A program made the position numbers and the translations under genes. From Lachnospiraceae bacterium (GTDB taxonomy: Bacteria; Bacillota; Clostridia; Lachnospirales; Lachnospiraceae), in NCBI GenBank assembly GCA_030524705.1, contig JAUNGD010000004.1, forward strand, positions 47,961-111,960: 64,000 nt of DNA. Direction: 5' to 3'. The notes beneath the pieces are model-generated. The model had not been told where the DNA came from and ran no database searches. It saw nothing but the letters and a program-made list of their open reading frames with translations. Shown here one piece after another: positions 35,923 to 44,474 of the stretch (position 1 is its first letter; every line of letters begins with the position of its first letter).

Positions 35923-36897
35923 ATGGGTAAAAAAATAGAGACAATCGGTGTGCTGACCAGCGGCGGCGACGCCCCGGGAATGAATGCCGCCATTCGTGCA
36001 GTGGTGCGTAAAGCGTTGTCCCAGGGACTCAAGGTAAAAGGAATTTATCAGGGCTATAAGGGATTGTTGAATGAAGAAATCGTGGACCTGGATGCGAGAG
36101 CAGTTTCAGATACAATATCAAAGGGCGGTACGATTCTGTATACCGCACGCTGCTCTGAATTCCGTACAGCCGAGGGCCAGGACCGCGGAGCGGAGGTCTG
36201 CAGAAAACACGGGATCGACGGTCTTGTGGTGATTGGGGGAGACGGTTCCTTTGCAGGTGCACAGCAGCTGGCAGCCAGAGGTATCAATACGATCGGGGTC
36301 CCGGGAACGATCGATCTGGATATCTCCTGTACGGATTATACCATCGGATTTGACACGGCGGTGAATACGGCAATGGAAGCTATTGATAAGGTACGTGATA
36401 CATCTACCTCCCATGAGCGCTGCAGTATCATAGAGGTTATGGGCAGAAATGCAGGATATATTGCACTGTGGTGCGGTATTGCCAACGGTGCGGAGGATAT
36501 TCTTCTGCCGGAGCGTTACGATTATGACGAGCAGGTATTGATCAACAATATCATTCACAACAGAAAGCGCGGCAAGAAGCATCATATTATCATCAATGCC
36601 GAGGGAATCGGACATTCCACAAGTATGGCGCGCAGAATTGAAGCGGCTACCGGTGTTGAGACCAGAGCGACGATTCTCGGACATCTGCAGAGAGGCGGAA
36701 GCCCGACCTGCCGTGACCGGGTATATGCCTCCGTTATGGGTGCGTATGCGGCGGATCTTCTGGTAGAAGGCAAGTCCAACCGGGTGGTAGCATACCGGGA
36801 CGGACAGTATACGGATCTGGACATTGACCAGGCATTGAGCATGCAGAAGGATCTTCCGGATTATGTAGTGCGCGTGGCAAAGGCTATGACGATATAG
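35923..36897 (+). CDS. pfkA: ATP-dependent 6-phosphofructokinase
   Basis: A 324-residue ATP-PFK that phosphorylates fructose 6-phosphate in glycolysis. The ATP-binding GVLTSGGDAPGMNAAIR lies at residues 8-24 and GGDGSFAGA near residue 103 is consistent with ATP rather than pyrophosphate use. The catalytic loop reads GTIDLD where the textbook form is GTIDND; both aspartates remain. SHERCSIIEVMGRNAG and HLQRGGSPTCRDR contribute substrate-binding arginines. AGGAGGTGCTAT precedes ATG 35923. It has its own promoter and terminator. Confidence 0.97.
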   Translation: MGKKIETIGVLTSGGDAPGMNAAIRAVVRKALSQGLKVKGIYQGYKGLLNEEIVDLDARAVSDTISKGGTILYTARCSEFRTAEGQDRGAEVCRKHGIDGLVVIGGDGSFAGAQQLAARGINTIGVPGTIDLDISCTDYTIGFDTAVNTAMEAIDKVRDTSTSHERCSIIEVMGRNAGYIALWCGIANGAEDILLPERYDYDEQVLINNIIHNRKRGKKHHIIINAEGIGHSTSMARRIEAATGVETRATILGHLQRGGSPTCRDRVYASVMGAYAADLLVEGKSNRVVAYRDGQYTDLDIDQALSMQKDLPDYVVRVAKAMTI

Positions 36898-37018
36898 CCG
36901 GAAAACACAGATGGGCAGGAAATAACAGAAGCGATATAGAAGATTGACAGAAAAGGATGAGAACGATATCAAGCAATATAGCTGGGATGCATGGTAAGAA
37001 ACCGTGCTTCGGCGTCAG

Positions 37019-37051
37019 GGAAGCTTTTCAGGATGGGAAGCTTCCTTTTTT
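37019..37051 (+). terminator. Terminator after pfkA
   Basis: GGAAGCTT (37019-37026) pairs with AAGCTTCC (37038-37045) over an 11-base loop and is followed by six T residues. Confidence 0.85.
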
Positions 37052-37154
37052 AGTTGGAAGCACCGCTCCTGAAAAGATGCATTGAAGCTTTGCATTTTAC
37101 ATGATAAGATATATGGGATATTTTCGGCAACAGTTTGGAAGAGAGGAAAAGCAG

Positions 37155-37943
37155 ATGCAGGAAGGATTTGGCTTGATTACAAGCACATCAAATATACAGG
37201 TAAAGCAGCTTTTGCAGCTTCAGAAAAAGGCCAGGGAGCGTGCGGCGCAGGATGTTTTTGTTGTGGAAGGCATCAAAATGTACCAGGAGGTTCCGAAGGA
37301 GAGGCTGGTGCGGACGTATGTTTCGGAGAGCTTTTATAAAAAGAGGAAGGAGCTTTTTGCAAAGGGACAGCAGGTAACGGTCATGTCAGACCGGGTCTTC
37401 GAAAGCGTGTCGGATACGAAGACGCCCCAGGGAGTGCTTTGCCTGGTGCGGCAGTATCATTATGAGCTGCAGGATCTGCTGGGAGAGTGCCCTCTTGTCA
37501 TGGCTCTGGAAAATATTCAGGATCCCGGCAATCTGGGGACAATCCTGCGCACGGCGGAGGGCGCGGGTGTGACCGGAGTTCTAATGAGCGCAGGCTGTGT
37601 GGACATTTACAATCCCAAGGTGATCCGTTCGACCATGGGATCTGTGTACCGCATGCCGTTTTACTATGCGGAGAATTGGGAGGGGGCTCTGAATTCCCTG
37701 AAGCAGGCAGGAGTCTCGGTGTACGCGGCGCATCTGAGGGGAAGAGATACGCATGACCGGCAGGACTACCGCAGTCCTTCGGCCTTTTTGATCGGTAATG
37801 AGAGCCGGGGGCTTTCTGAGGAGACAGCGGCGTTTGCAGATACCTATATCAGGATTCCCATGTGCGGACAGGTGGAGTCATTAAACGCGGCGGTGGCATC
37901 GGCCATTTTAATGTATGAGGCAAACAGGCAGAGACGCGGATAA
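37155..37943 (+). CDS. TrmH/SpoU-family RNA 2'-O-methyltransferase
   Basis: A 262-residue SPOUT methyltransferase. An N-terminal substrate-binding domain (residues 1-105, opening with TSTSNIQVKQLLQLQKKAR) precedes the trefoil-knot domain. The three motifs are ENIQDPGNLGTILRTAEGAG, LIGNESRGL and IPMCGQVESLNAAVASAILM. The family methylates rRNA or tRNA ribose; the target base is not evident. ATG 37155 follows GAGAGG at 37141-37146, and the longer frame from 37101 is not family-like. Confidence 0.92.
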   Translation: MQEGFGLITSTSNIQVKQLLQLQKKARERAAQDVFVVEGIKMYQEVPKERLVRTYVSESFYKKRKELFAKGQQVTVMSDRVFESVSDTKTPQGVLCLVRQYHYELQDLLGECPLVMALENIQDPGNLGTILRTAEGAGVTGVLMSAGCVDIYNPKVIRSTMGSVYRMPFYYAENWEGALNSLKQAGVSVYAAHLRGRDTHDRQDYRSPSAFLIGNESRGLSEETAAFADTYIRIPMCGQVESLNAAVASAILMYEANRQRRG

Positions 37944-38002
37944 TGGCTGCAGGCGGTAAAACTGGCAGTTAGAGACTGAAAACAAAAAGAGGAGTGCAGA
38001 GA

Positions 38003-39847
38003 ATGAGGACAGCATGGAGAAAAGAGATGAAGGCCAGGGCAAGGAGTACACTGAAAAGGCATTATGCGGTTTTTGTGATCGTATGCCTGGTTGCGGGGCT
38101 TCTGGATGCAGAGTTCGGACAAAGCCTGCAGATCGCTCCGCGTACCTCATCTGCTTCCGGTATCCAGGAGAATGCTGCCGTGTCTGGGGTTTCTGACCGG
38201 AGTATGGTCATGGAGGCGGTGATGGATGCCGTATACGGGAAAATGGAGGAGAGCCGTGCGATCACCAGAGAACTGACGGAAAAGGAAATAGAGAATGCGC
38301 GATTGGACAGTCCGGCCCTGGGACGCAGCAGAGGTGTGTTGGCAATGGCTCTGAACTCTGTGGCTTCCGGGGCTTTATTAGCGGAGATTGCCTTTGCGCT
38401 TCATTCTGTCTCGGGCTCCGGCCAGTTTACGCTGACGGTAATGATTCTCTGTGCGTTGGCTTTTCTTCTGGCTTTCTGGTTTTTTGTCACGAACATGTAT
38501 GTGGTTGTTTCCAGAAGAATTTTTCTGGAGGGACGGTGCTATGAAAGGCTGCCGATGCAGAGATTCCTGTTTTTGATTAAAGTGAAAAAATGGGTGAAGG
38601 TGTCGGTGACAATGTTTGTTACCAGCCTGTTTCATATGCTCTGGTGTCTGACCATTGTCGGAGGAGTAATCAAAGCATATTCCTATTTTATGGTGCCCTA
38701 TATTGCGGCGGAGAATCCAGATATCGGAGCCAGGGAGGCGATCACGCTCTCCAGAAGGATGATGAAGGGGCACAAGTGGGAGTGCTTCGTATTCGAGATG
38801 TCCTTTCTGGACTGGACGATACTGGGAGTCCTGACGCTTCAGCTAAGCAATATATTTTATGCGAATCCGTATCGGGTGGCGTCATTTTGTGAATATTATG
38901 CGGAGCTGAGAAGGCAGGCAATCGAGAAAAAAATACCGGGCAGTGAGCTTTTCAATGACCGGTATTTATTTGAACGGGCGGAGGCTCCGGTGCTGCATGC
39001 GGCATATGCGGATGTCGTTCACATGATGCAGGAGCCGGAGGCCGAAATGGAGAGAAGGAAGGGACTGCTCGGATGGATTGCCCGGGTATTCGGCGTCATT
39101 TTCCTGAAGGATAAAAAGGAGCAGGCATATGAGGCGTGGCAGGACGATCAGGTGAAGCTTGGCCTTCTGAAAAGCGCGGCCAAGGGGAAATGCTATCCGG
39201 GACGATTGTTTCCGATACCCGAGGAGGAAAAAAGACTCTGGGTGGAAAAGGTGCATTACCTGCGGCATTATACGATATGGAACCTGATCCTGCTGTTTTT
39301 TATCTTTTCCTTTATCGGCTGGGTATGGGAGGTCAGCCTGCATCTTGTCACGGACGGAAATTTTGTGAACCGCGGTGTGCTGCATGGCCCGTGGCTGCCG
39401 ATTTATGGGACAGGCTCTGTGCTGATTCTTGTACTGCTGAACCGTTTCCGCAAAAAGCCTGTGGCGGAGTTTTTGCTGGCGATTGTGCTGTGCGGTATCG
39501 TGGAGTACGGCACGGCGTATTACCTGGAGATGACCCACGGCGGTACAAAATGGTGGGATTACAGCGGTTATTTTCTGAATCTTCACGGCAGGATCTGCGC
39601 GGAGGGCCTTTTGGTGTTCGGCATCGGCGGAGCTGCGATTGTGTACGTGGCGGCTCCAGTGCTGGACAATCTGCTGAGCAGGATCAGTACCAGGATTTTA
39701 ATACCGCTTTGTCTGGCGCTTCTGTGTCTGTACTGTGCCGATCAGGCGTATTCGAGGCAGCATCCGAATGAGGGAGAGGGGATTACGGACTGCGCCCTTC
39801 CCTGTGAGCAAACGGATTATATTTGGAAAATCAGGAATAGGGCTTGA
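38003..39847 (+). CDS. DUF975 membrane protein fused to an ABC_trans_CmpB domain
   Basis: A 614-residue membrane protein. Residues 1 to about 310 look like DUF975: a basic start (MRTAWRKEMKARARSTLKRH), several membrane spans and an EAITLSRRMMKGHKW segment. The C-terminal 190 residues match the CmpB type: LFFIFSFIGWVWEVSLHLV, NRGVLHGPWLPIYGTG and GTKWWDYSGYFLNLHGRIC. Neither domain has a settled function. ATG 38003 is placed eight bases after AGAGGAG; GTG 37994 is part of that site. Fusions of these two domains are seen in related bacteria, so this is probably not an assembly error. Confidence 0.85.
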   Translation: MRTAWRKEMKARARSTLKRHYAVFVIVCLVAGLLDAEFGQSLQIAPRTSSASGIQENAAVSGVSDRSMVMEAVMDAVYGKMEESRAITRELTEKEIENARLDSPALGRSRGVLAMALNSVASGALLAEIAFALHSVSGSGQFTLTVMILCALAFLLAFWFFVTNMYVVVSRRIFLEGRCYERLPMQRFLFLIKVKKWVKVSVTMFVTSLFHMLWCLTIVGGVIKAYSYFMVPYIAAENPDIGAREAITLSRRMMKGHKWECFVFEMSFLDWTILGVLTLQLSNIFYANPYRVASFCEYYAELRRQAIEKKIPGSELFNDRYLFERAEAPVLHAAYADVVHMMQEPEAEMERRKGLLGWIARVFGVIFLKDKKEQAYEAWQDDQVKLGLLKSAAKGKCYPGRLFPIPEEEKRLWVEKVHYLRHYTIWNLILLFFIFSFIGWVWEVSLHLVTDGNFVNRGVLHGPWLPIYGTGSVLILVLLNRFRKKPVAEFLLAIVLCGIVEYGTAYYLEMTHGGTKWWDYSGYFLNLHGRICAEGLLVFGIGGAAIVYVAAPVLDNLLSRISTRILIPLCLALLCLYCADQAYSRQHPNEGEGITDCALPCEQTDYIWKIRNRA

Positions 39848-39872
39848 CAAAAAACATTAAACATATTACAAT
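39844..39872 (+). promoter_or_regulatory. Promoter for the SH3/SleB hydrolase gene
   Basis: Consensus-like TTGACA (39844-39849), 17 bp spacer, TACAAT (39867-39872), 81 bp before the ATG. Confidence 0.82.
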
Positions 39873-39952
39873 ACACTCGTAACATAAGTTAACATTTATG
39901 TAATAAATTTAACAGAAATGTAGCGTATATGTTTCGAGGAGGAGATATTGTA

Positions 39953-41422
39953 ATGAGAAGGAAGAAGATCTGTGCTGTTTGTACGATGGCGATTATGGCG
40001 GCGTCCATGATGATGAGCTCTACAGCGATGGCGCAGGAAGATATAATAGCAGTCCCATATCAGAAAGATAATGCCTGGGACGAGCTTGCGATTACAAATG
40101 ACGACGCGGTAAGCACCGGTATCAATATCCGCAGCTCGGCAGATGAGAACAGTCAGGTTATCGGCTATCTGTACCACGGAGGTGCGGCATGGGTGCTGAA
40201 TCGGGGAGAAGAGTGGACAGAAGTTTATTCCGGCGGACTGACCGGGTTTGTGAAGAATGAATATCTTGTTTATGGAGAGGATGCAAAGGATCTGGCTCAG
40301 GAGCACGGCTTGGAAGGCGTGGCTACTACCTGGGATGATGTCAAGCTTTATTCCGGTGAGGATGGAGGCTCGGAGGTAGTGGATTCCCTTGAGTACGGTG
40401 AATCCTTTATCCTGACCCAGGACAATGGCCACTGGCTGCAGGTACAGCATGGCGCTGACAGCGTGGCTTACGTATCCTCAGAGGATGTTTCACGTGTACT
40501 TCTGCTGGATACCGCAGTTGCGACGGATGCAGTATATCGGGAGACGGATTCTGCTCCTGGTACATATACGGAGTCATCCAGCGCAGAGAATACTTACGCA
40601 GAGCCGGCTTATACCGGAGAGACTTATACAGAAAATACGTATGCGGAAGAAAGCTATGCCGGAGAGACGGGAGCATCAGAAAGTACGTATACAGAAAACA
40701 CCGCTGCAGAATACACAGATACGGCGGAGACTTCTGTGGAGACAGGAGCCAGTGATACGTCATACGAAGATACGGCGGATGAGTATTATGATGCGGCTAC
40801 TGACACGGTAGTCAGCGCTTCCTATGATTCTTCTGCTGAGACTGAGGCAGGGGGAACGGACAGCAGCTACTATGATCCGGCGACAGGCATTTACTATGAT
40901 GCGTCTACAGGACTTTACTACGATTCCGGTACAGGTATTCTCTATGATGCATGGTGGAATCCGGTAAATCAGGATATTGCGACGCCGATGACAGAGGCTC
41001 CGGCAGAGACGGAAGCTCCGGTGGAAACGGAAGCTCCGGCAGAAACAGAGGCTCCGGCGGAAACGGAAGCTTCATCCTCTGTATCAGCAGGATCGGATGA
41101 TACATCCCTGCTGGCAGCGCTTATTTACTGCGAGGCAGGCAACCAGAGCTACGATGGAATGGTTGCAGTAGGTGCGGTAGTCATGAACCGCGTTTACAGC
41201 GCATCCTTCCCCAATTCCATCAGCGAAGTTATTTACCAGAGTGGTCAGTTTACACCGGCCTTCAGCGGAGCTCTTGCCAGCGCATTGGCGAACGGCGTCC
41301 CCAGCGCCTGCTACGATGCGGCAGTGGCAGCTCTTAACGGAGAGAACCCCATCGGAAGTGCCCTTTACTTCAATACAGGTTCAGGCAAAGGCGTAAAATT
41401 AGGAGATCACCAGTTCTATTAA
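39953..41422 (+). CDS. Secreted SH3-domain / SleB-type cell wall hydrolase
   Basis: A 489-residue exported protein. A signal peptide covers residues 1-27 (ends TAMA-QED). Two bacterial SH3 domains follow (about 45-105 with GINIRSSADENSQVIGYLYH and 115-180). Residues 195-295 are a Thr/Glu/Tyr-rich linker of YTENTYAE-like units. Residues 306-337 are octad repeats (YYDPATGI, YYDASTGL, YYDSGTGI, LYDAWWNP) and about 346-373 are Glu-Ala-Pro repeats. The C-terminal SleB/CwlJ domain holds the catalytic Glu in LLAALIYCEAGNQSYDG and ends GVKLGDHQFY. It should bind and cut peptidoglycan outside the cell. SD GAGGAGGAG is strong; ATG 39953 gives the signal peptide. Confidence 0.93.
   Translation: MRRKKICAVCTMAIMAASMMMSSTAMAQEDIIAVPYQKDNAWDELAITNDDAVSTGINIRSSADENSQVIGYLYHGGAAWVLNRGEEWTEVYSGGLTGFVKNEYLVYGEDAKDLAQEHGLEGVATTWDDVKLYSGEDGGSEVVDSLEYGESFILTQDNGHWLQVQHGADSVAYVSSEDVSRVLLLDTAVATDAVYRETDSAPGTYTESSSAENTYAEPAYTGETYTENTYAEESYAGETGASESTYTENTAAEYTDTAETSVETGASDTSYEDTADEYYDAATDTVVSASYDSSAETEAGGTDSSYYDPATGIYYDASTGLYYDSGTGILYDAWWNPVNQDIATPMTEAPAETEAPVETEAPAETEAPAETEASSSVSAGSDDTSLLAALIYCEAGNQSYDGMVAVGAVVMNRVYSASFPNSISEVIYQSGQFTPAFSGALASALANGVPSACYDAAVAALNGENPIGSALYFNTGSGKGVKLGDHQFY
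40868..40963 (+). repeat. In-frame octad repeats
   Basis: Four successive 24-base units encode YYDPATGI, YYDASTGL, YYDSGTGI and the divergent LYDAWWNP (residues 306-337). The pattern Y-Y-D-x-x-T-G-[IL] resembles the octamer repeats of eukaryotic OCRE domains. Confidence 0.75.
40988..41071 (+). repeat. In-frame Glu-Ala-Pro repeats
   Basis: Tandem hexamer-like units of the form (A/V)ETEAP, five in succession, encoding an extended acidic spacer before the catalytic domain. Near-identical GGAAGCTCCGG/CAGAGGCTCCGG DNA units make the tract prone to length change. Confidence 0.8.
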
Positions 41423-41442
41423 TACTTCATCTACAGACAAAG

Positions 41443-41484
41443 AGCGGCAGTTCAGGAAATATAAATCCTGAGCTGCCGCTTTTT
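41443..41484 (+). terminator. Terminator after the SH3/SleB gene
   Basis: A 15 bp stem, AGCGGCAGTTCAGGA (41443-41457) with TCCTGAGCTGCCGCT (41466-41480), containing one G-U pair, followed by TTTT. It lies between convergent genes but lacks a clear T run for the minus direction. Confidence 0.92.
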
Positions 41485-41519
41485 GCCGGCTGTATAAAAT
41501 TCATGTACCGGAAGAAACT

Positions 41520-42686
41520 TTAAGCCAGCAGTGCGTCTGCCAGCGCCTCCAGCTCTGAGACATTCTCCGGCTTGAGAGCGGATTTGATCGTCACCATCGG
41601 CTCCACCTCCCTAATATTTTTGAGGGGCTCAATGAGAGATTTCATCACCTTTCCGGCAGACGGCGCCCAGCTTCCGTTCTGGATGTAGGCAACCTTTCTC
41701 TTCTGGAAATTCTTTGCTCTTAAGTGGTTCAGGAAATCTTCCATGCAGGGGAATACGCCTCCGTCATAGGAAGCGGCCGCCAGCACCAGCTTGTCATATC
41801 TGTAAGCGTATGCGATAGCCTCTGCCATATCATCTCTGGAAAGATCAAAAAGAGTTACATTTTCTGCTCCCTTTTCCTCGAGGATTGCGGCGAACTGCTT
41901 TGCAGCCTTTGCTGTGTTTCCGTGGATGGAAGCGTATGCGATGACAACGCCTTCCTCCTCCGGTTCATAGCTGCTCCAGGTCAGGTATTTGCCGATGTAG
42001 AAGCCCAGATCTTCCCTGAGAATCGGGCCGTGCAGCGGGCAGATCATCTGGATGTCAAGAGTAGCGGCCTTTTTCAGAAGCGCCTGTACCTGTGCGCCGT
42101 ATTTTCCGACGATATTGATGAAATAGCGTCTTGCTTCATCGGTCCATTCTTCTTCTGCATCCAGCGCTCCGAATTTTCCGAAACCGTCGGCGGCAAAAAG
42201 GATTTTTTCACTTTGCTCGTATGTAACCATGACCTCCGGCCAGTGTACCATCGGAGCCATAAAGAATTGAAGAACATGCTTTCCAAGAGAAAGAGTATCT
42301 CCCTCGCCTACCGTCACGATTCTTTCTTCCGGAAGATCAAGCTCAAAGAACTGTCGGATCATCGGGAAGGTCTTTTTATTGCCTACAAGCTTCATGTCCG
42401 GGAACATGTCTGCCAGGATTTTCAGATTGCCTGCGTGATCCGGCTCCATATGCTGGACAACAAGATAGTCGGGAGTTTTATCTCCCAGCGCTTCCTTTAC
42501 ATTCTTCAGCCAACTCTCCGTACCGCGGGCGTCTACCGTGTCCATTACCGCAATTTTTTCATCAAAAATGATGTAGGAGTTGTAGGAAACTCCGTTTGGT
42601 ACGTGGTACTGGCTTTCAAATAAGTCGATGGTCCTGTCATCGACACCCACGTAAACGATTGAATCAGAGATGTACGTGTTTTTCAT
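41520..42686 (-). CDS. FprA-type flavodiiron protein
   Basis: A 388-residue A-type flavoprotein. The N-terminal metallo-beta-lactamase-like domain carries the diiron ligands in VVQHMEPDHAGN, the MVHWPEVMV segment, ADGFGKFGAL and CPLHGPIL. A C-terminal flavodoxin domain from about residue 250 has the FMN phosphate loop AYASIHGNTAKAAK. Such proteins reduce oxygen or nitric oxide and protect anaerobes. The minus-strand ATG at 42686 follows AGGAGGAACTT, which is decisive; the frame continues upstream without family similarity. An electron donor such as rubredoxin is not encoded nearby. Confidence 0.95.
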   Translation of the reverse strand: MKNTYISDSIVYVGVDDRTIDLFESQYHVPNGVSYNSYIIFDEKIAVMDTVDARGTESWLKNVKEALGDKTPDYLVVQHMEPDHAGNLKILADMFPDMKLVGNKKTFPMIRQFFELDLPEERIVTVGEGDTLSLGKHVLQFFMAPMVHWPEVMVTYEQSEKILFAADGFGKFGALDAEEEWTDEARRYFINIVGKYGAQVQALLKKAATLDIQMICPLHGPILREDLGFYIGKYLTWSSYEPEEEGVVIAYASIHGNTAKAAKQFAAILEEKGAENVTLFDLSRDDMAEAIAYAYRYDKLVLAAASYDGGVFPCMEDFLNHLRAKNFQKRKVAYIQNGSWAPSAGKVMKSLIEPLKNIREVEPMVTIKSALKPENVSELEALADALLA

Positions 42687-42794
42687 AAGTTCCTCCTGTA
42701 AGTAATTAATAAAATGTGCCGCATGAAGCAGCCAGGCTGCTTTGCTGCCCAAGGGCATATCTGAAAACATGCCCGTTTAGATATCTGAAAAGAG

Positions 42795-43307
42795 CTATAG
42801 CAGCTCTTTCATTACGTGCTCATAGACCTGCTGACAGCGCTGCTTCCAGTTGCGACAGACTGCCTTGGCCTGGGCTTCGTCGGGGACCGTGATGGTCAGG
42901 TCGATGGGATTGGAATATTTTTCCTTTACTACGCAGTGGACAGAGTATTCATTGGCCGTATTCTTGTAGTAGTCGGCGATGACAGAAACCTCGTCCCTCA
43001 GCTGCATTTTATTGTCATTGATATACTGGTCGATCTCTTCCCGGATCGGTTTTGAAATTCTGTTCTGGAAATAATGCAGAGCCTCTCCTCCGGATTCTGT
43101 CAGAGAATAATAGGAGGAATTGAGAATGGTCTCCTGTCGGATCATTTCGCTTTCTATCAGTTCGGAAATGACAGACTGGAGCGTAAAATAAGTGGTATAT
43201 CCGCGTTCCAGAATAAATTCGGAAATCTGTGAATGGGTCAGTGGAAAATCCACCTTTTGAAGCATATACAGAATAATGAGTTTATACAGTGTAAATGGTT
43301 CCGGCAT
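42795..43307 (-). CDS. DUF4364 protein, winged-helix-like
   Basis: A 170-residue cytoplasmic protein. Residues 1-85 resemble a winged helix (LTHSQISEFILERGYTTYFT, then LIESEMIRQETILNSSYYSL), followed by a domain typical of DUF4364 with paired strands (YSVHCVVKEKYSNPIDLTIT). A DNA-binding or regulatory role is plausible but unproven. ATG 43307 follows AAGGAGG. The first 26 bases overlap the end of the radical SAM gene upstream, so the two are translationally linked. Confidence 0.85.
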   Translation of the reverse strand: MPEPFTLYKLIILYMLQKVDFPLTHSQISEFILERGYTTYFTLQSVISELIESEMIRQETILNSSYYSLTESGGEALHYFQNRISKPIREEIDQYINDNKMQLRDEVSVIADYYKNTANEYSVHCVVKEKYSNPIDLTITVPDEAQAKAVCRNWKQRCQQVYEHVMKELL

Positions 43308-44238
43308 GAGAATCCTCCTTGATGTAATATTTGCCCTGCCATGTTCCGCGGCTGCGAAATGCAGCATGGATCTGATTGAGTACAGTGCGCTTATTGCGGC
43401 TCCACTGCGGCGCGATCAGCAGGTCTCCGGGGCCGTCTCCGGTAAGTCTGTGTATGACAATGTCAGGAGACAGACGCTCTATGCAGTCGATCAGCAGATC
43501 AATATAATCCTCCATGGACATGACGGGAAAATGCGTGCGCTCATAATAATCCGCCAGATCGGTTCCCTTCAAAATGTGAAGCAGCTGGAGCTTGATTCCC
43601 TGAATATCGCAGCGATTCAGATAATCTATGGTCTCCAGAATCCGTTCCTCTGATTCGCCGGGCAGGCCGAGAATCGTGTGGACGATCACCTCGATCCCGG
43701 AGTCTCTGAGGTTTTGCACCGCCTCTTTGAAGCAGGAAAGGGGATAGCCCCGGCGGATCAGACTGGCGGTATCCTCGTGAATCGTCTGCAGACCCAGCTC
43801 CACCCAGACGGGCTTGATGCTGTTCAGCCGCTGCAAAAGCAGCAGAACCTCCGGCGGAAGACAATCGGGCCGGGTGGCGATGGACAGTACTGCGACTTCA
43901 GGATCCGCGATGGCCTCCGTAAAAATCTGCTCCAGATAATCCACCGGTGCATACGTGTTGGTATATGCCTGAAAATAAGCGATAAATTTTTGAACAGGGC
44001 GTTTCCTGCGTATCATCTGCTTCTGCACCTCAATCTGCCGGGTGACAGAAAGAGAAGCGTGGGCGGCAAACTCACCGGAGCCTCCGCCGCTGCAGAAAAT
44101 ACAGCCGCCCCGTCCGATGGTGCCGTCACGGTTGGGGCAGGTCATGCCGCCGTTCAGCGCGAGTCGGTAGACCTTTTCTCCGAAGCGCTGTTTCATCTCA
44201 TAGTCAAGAGAATGATACGGTTTTTCATCCCATCTCAT
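43282..44238 (-). CDS. TIGR01212-family radical SAM protein (YhcC-like)
   Basis: A 318-residue radical SAM enzyme. The cluster-binding cysteines occur in CPNRDGTIGRGGCIFCSGGG, the wide-spaced arrangement of the YhcC/TIGR01212 group, and are followed by the barrel with FQAYTNTYAPVDYLEQIF, LGLQTIHE and VIVHTILGLPGE. The substrate is unknown in this family. The start at 44238 follows GGAGGAG. It is the first gene of the minus-strand pair with DUF4364, with a promoter identified upstream. Confidence 0.93.
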   Translation of the reverse strand: MRWDEKPYHSLDYEMKQRFGEKVYRLALNGGMTCPNRDGTIGRGGCIFCSGGGSGEFAAHASLSVTRQIEVQKQMIRRKRPVQKFIAYFQAYTNTYAPVDYLEQIFTEAIADPEVAVLSIATRPDCLPPEVLLLLQRLNSIKPVWVELGLQTIHEDTASLIRRGYPLSCFKEAVQNLRDSGIEVIVHTILGLPGESEERILETIDYLNRCDIQGIKLQLLHILKGTDLADYYERTHFPVMSMEDYIDLLIDCIERLSPDIVIHRLTGDGPGDLLIAPQWSRNKRTVLNQIHAAFRSRGTWQGKYYIKEDSHAGTIYTV

Positions 44239-44268
44239 GGCAATGGTCTCCTCCGGGGCTTTTTCACT

Positions 44269-44297
44269 ATCATACCATTGGAAACAGGTTTAGTAAA
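44269..44297 (-). promoter_or_regulatory. Promoter for the radical SAM / DUF4364 genes
   Basis: On the minus strand, TTTACT (44297-44292), 17 bp spacer and TATGAT (44274-44269) lie 31 bp before the ATG at 44238. Confidence 0.6.
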
Positions 44298-44387
44298 GAA
44301 TGAATCAGACAGAAATTGCATACGGATATGAGGCAGGAATTCATTTAAAATTCACTCAAAATTAAGGAAATAGGAGGAGGCGCTTAA

Positions 44388-44416
44388 TTGACAAAAAGTG
44401 GTCTATCAACTATGCT
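44388..44416 (+). promoter_or_regulatory. Promoter for the NodB-like gene pair
   Basis: TTGACA (44388-44393), 17 bp spacer, TATGCT (44411-44416), 58 bp before the ATG at 44475. Confidence 0.7.
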
Positions 44417-44474
44417 ATTTGTAGTATGATTTGTCGGATTTTGACAGGATCAGGATAGCGGGAGTGGCAGAAGA

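Noticed and set aside
35923-36897. Asn to Leu change in the PFK catalytic loop (GTIDLD)
   Set aside because: Both catalytic aspartates remain, and I recall this variant from related clostridial enzymes, so it is likely lineage-typical.
40868-40963. Octad repeats as a CRISPR-like or mobile repeat
   Set aside because: They are in frame inside a coding sequence and too short and adjacent for a CRISPR array.
42753-42774. Hairpin GGGCAT/ATGCCC between the DUF4364 and flavodiiron genes
   Set aside because: Only six pairs and no T run in the minus direction, so I do not call a terminator.
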